From: Ignavibacteriota bacterium
GTDB taxonomy: Bacteria; Bacteroidota; Ignavibacteria; Ignavibacteriales; Melioribacteraceae
Direction: 5' to 3'
Assembly (NCBI GenBank): GCA_016716225.1
Contig: JADJWT010000001.1
Coordinates: 1-64,000, forward strand
Length of the DNA stretch: 64,000 bases
Below, piece by piece: positions 62,430 to 64,000 of this stretch. The notes beneath the pieces were generated by a model. That model was given only the letters and a program-made list of their open reading frames with translations, was not told the DNA's origin and did no database searches. The stretch's first letter is position 1. Every line of letters starts with the position of its first letter. The translations under genes were made by a program, and so were the position numbers.

Positions 62430-63637
62430 TTTTTTGACTCCATAAATTTTGTTAGGTTTTTGAAGTTTTTGTCTTTTTTTACAAAGTTGTAAAATGTTTC
62501 TGATGTCAGTTGTTGTAGTGAGGTTGTTTTCACATAGGAGCATATTGCTGCTACGAATTCAATATTTTTGAAGTATGAATAATCATTGAGTGTTCCTCTG
62601 AATATTCTGAATTCTACTGTATATTGGTTTTGAAGGTTTATTGCGGTGTATCTTTCACTTCCTCCCTTTTTTTTACTTTGGTCATAAATTGCTTTTTTGT
62701 CTTTTTTTATCTTGCCCCATTGGTCAAGGTTGTTTGGATTTCTTTGAGATATTGTTTTTATAAATCCTTCATTTTGGCAGAAGAATAAATGAAGTTTAGC
62801 TAAGTCCAGTCCGGATAAATATTTTTTGGATATGTGAATGTGTATTCCACAAGTGGTGGTGTTATATGATCTATATCCATTACTTCTTAGGGTTTCAAGT
62901 AGACTTTTGAATATGTTTTTATGTTCTTTGAACCATTCAAAACTGAATGGGTGTGTTACTATTTCAAAACCGTCTTCAATGCTGCTGTCGTTTTTTAAGT
63001 AGAATAGTTCAGAAATATCACATACTTCTTGTGCACATTTTTGCCTGTCGTTTCCTTTGGATTCTGTTTCAAGTTCTACGCCTATGTAATATTTGGTTTT
63101 TTCTTTTGAGTTATTGAAGAATATTGGGTTGGGTTTGTATGAGTAATTATGTATTGCGACACCGCAGTCACAACCGTCGTCACTCCAGTAATCTTCTCCG
63201 CAGTTTTCGCAGTAGCTGTGTAAATCGTGGTAGCAGTTATCGCAATAATCGTTGTTTGTGATTTCCGAATAGTATGATTCATCATTGGTTATTGGTTCTT
63301 GGCAATTATGGCAGTATGTGTGGTTTTGATAGTAACATTCACTGCAATAACTTGTTCCGCCGTATACGTGTTCACTTTCTTCGTTTTGGTGATAGTATCT
63401 ATCACATCCATTACAATAATAGTGAGAGTCGTAAAATTCATCTTCGGGTAAGTATTTGTTTAAGTATTCTGAGTAGATACAATCATCTATCCAAAATCTT
63501 TCATGGTTAAAAACTATTGTTTGTTCGTTTAGGTAATAAGTTTCATACCATTCATCGTTAAATTCGGTGCAGTTGGATTTTAGTCTGTATTTGCCGTCAT
63601 TACACTGGCAAATTTGTTCTTTGATTTGGTGCTGCAT
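62420..63637 (-). CDS. Amidoligase-family enzyme with N-terminal zinc-knuckle region
   Basis: 405 residues from ATG 63637 (GGAGAC 10 bases upstream). The N-terminal 165 residues hold about eight Cys pairs (YCNGCDRYYH, YCSECYYQNHTYCHNCQEP, YCDNCYHDLHSYCENCGED), probably several zinc sites. The C-terminal part is a COOH-NH2 ligase of the glutamine-synthetase-like amidoligase family: TKYYIGVELETES, TTCGIHIHIS and QYTVEFRIFRGTLN. These enzymes join carboxyl and amino groups using ATP. The pairing with a GATase II is a known association for this family; the natural substrate is unknown. Confidence 0.8.
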   Translation of the reverse strand: MQHQIKEQICQCNDGKYRLKSNCTEFNDEWYETYYLNEQTIVFNHERFWIDDCIYSEYLNKYLPEDEFYDSHYYCNGCDRYYHQNEESEHVYGGTSYCSECYYQNHTYCHNCQEPITNDESYYSEITNNDYCDNCYHDLHSYCENCGEDYWSDDGCDCGVAIHNYSYKPNPIFFNNSKEKTKYYIGVELETESKGNDRQKCAQEVCDISELFYLKNDSSIEDGFEIVTHPFSFEWFKEHKNIFKSLLETLRSNGYRSYNTTTCGIHIHISKKYLSGLDLAKLHLFFCQNEGFIKTISQRNPNNLDQWGKIKKDKKAIYDQSKKKGGSERYTAINLQNQYTVEFRIFRGTLNDYSYFKNIEFVAAICSYVKTTSLQQLTSETFYNFVKKDKNFKNLTKFMESKKCA

Positions 63638-63772
63638 TATTTTGGTCTCCTTTTTTTTTGAGGAGATCAAACTTTTCCTTGCAGTTGTTTAGCAGTTGGT
63701 CACAATCTTCCTATTATAGTAATTTCCGATACTATTTTATTTTGTGATTGGTTTTAATTTGAGGGTTTGATG

Positions 63773-63997
63773 TTATTTGGATTTTTGGTATTTCTTTGCT
63801 TTATCGTTCATTATTACGAATTCAACTTTGTCAATTTTTATGGTATCAATTGAGTTTGAATCTCTTAATTGATAAACCATGTTTCTGTTGATGTTTTTTA
63901 ACTTTGCAAAGGTTGAGAATTTTAATATGAGGTTTTTATTAGCGGCTTTTTGAATTTCTGCTATTGTGGGTATGATGTTCATTGAAGTATTTTTCAT
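63773..63997 (-). CDS. Small helix-turn-helix-like protein
   Basis: 74 residues. The segment FAKLKNINRNMVYQLRDSNS followed by IDTIKIDKVEFVIMNDKA resembles the HTH plus short wing of excisionase- or Cox-like DNA-binding proteins, in which a target name or site is chosen by the recognition helix. ATG 63997 is at the window edge; a start at the second Met is possible. It lies upstream of the amidoligase operon (about 135 bp) and could regulate it. Confidence 0.5.
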   Translation of the reverse strand: MKNTSMNIIPTIAEIQKAANKNLILKFSTFAKLKNINRNMVYQLRDSNSIDTIKIDKVEFVIMNDKAKKYQKSK

Positions 63998-64000
63998 ACT

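Noticed and set aside
61748..63510. Several plus-strand reading frames opposite the amidotransferase and amidoligase genes
   Set aside because: They are shadows of the minus-strand genes, which have clear motifs and ribosome sites.
1..64000. tRNA, rRNA or riboswitch genes
   Set aside because: I looked for cloverleaf-like GC-rich segments and known conserved cores between genes and found none.

Overview
The window is strongly AT-rich bacterial DNA. A secreted protein at 44344-45918 ends in a type IX secretion sorting domain carrying the NYPNPFNPTT signature, and a Ycf48/BNR-like exported protein lies at the left edge. With small HYC_CC_PP-type and heavy-metal-binding-domain proteins beside the pumps, this points to the Bacteroidota/Chlorobiota/Ignavibacteriota group, most likely an Ignavibacteria-like organism. 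I saw no rRNA, tRNA or CRISPR array.

Layout. (1) 1-15.6 kb is accessory: a partial exported repeat protein, an unknown membrane/coiled-coil protein, a two-gene operon encoding a cation-diffusion-facilitator/TPR fusion and a 1719-residue HEPN-STAND NTPase-TPR protein, a Zn-dependent phospholipase C-like protein with a lipoprotein, a frameshifted Orc1/Cdc6-like AAA+ ATPase, and a higBA toxin-antitoxin pair behind a 20-bp palindromic operator. Short related repeats lie on both sides of the CDF/STAND operon. (2) 15.6-46 kb is a metal-resistance region: three heavy-metal RND efflux operons, each opened by a small exported protein; the second pump gene is frameshifted. Between and around them are an HMA-CDF transporter, a three-frame remnant of an Eco57I-like restriction-modification enzyme, a DsrE protein, a methyltransferase and a broken chromate transporter. 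The third operon (CusA-CusC-CusB order) continues into Cys-rich metal-binding proteins and a T9SS-exported His/Met-rich protein. (3) 46.5-50 kb holds a duplicated lipoprotein, a cupin, a C_GCAxxG_C_C protein and an ECF sigma factor with a small membrane protein.

(4) 48-61 kb looks like an integron-type gene-cassette array without an integrase in view. All cassette genes are on the minus strand, and the gaps between most of them hold long imperfect inverted repeats whose ends read TAAC...GTTA; several stop codons lie inside the first core. The cassettes carry small membrane proteins, a PD-(D/E)XK nuclease-like protein, and a SIR2-HerA antiphage pair with a KTSC-domain gene. An IS1111-group IS110 element sits exactly in the core of one attC-like site; removing it restores the core. 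Its right-terminal 162 bp is present twice. (5) 61.7-64 kb has a bidirectional terminator and a class II glutamine amidotransferase/amidoligase pair.

Several genes (orc1/cdc6-like, higA, the second RND pump, the Eco57I-like enzyme twice) are broken by single-base shifts, some in homopolymers, so either decay or base-calling error must be considered before calling them dead.
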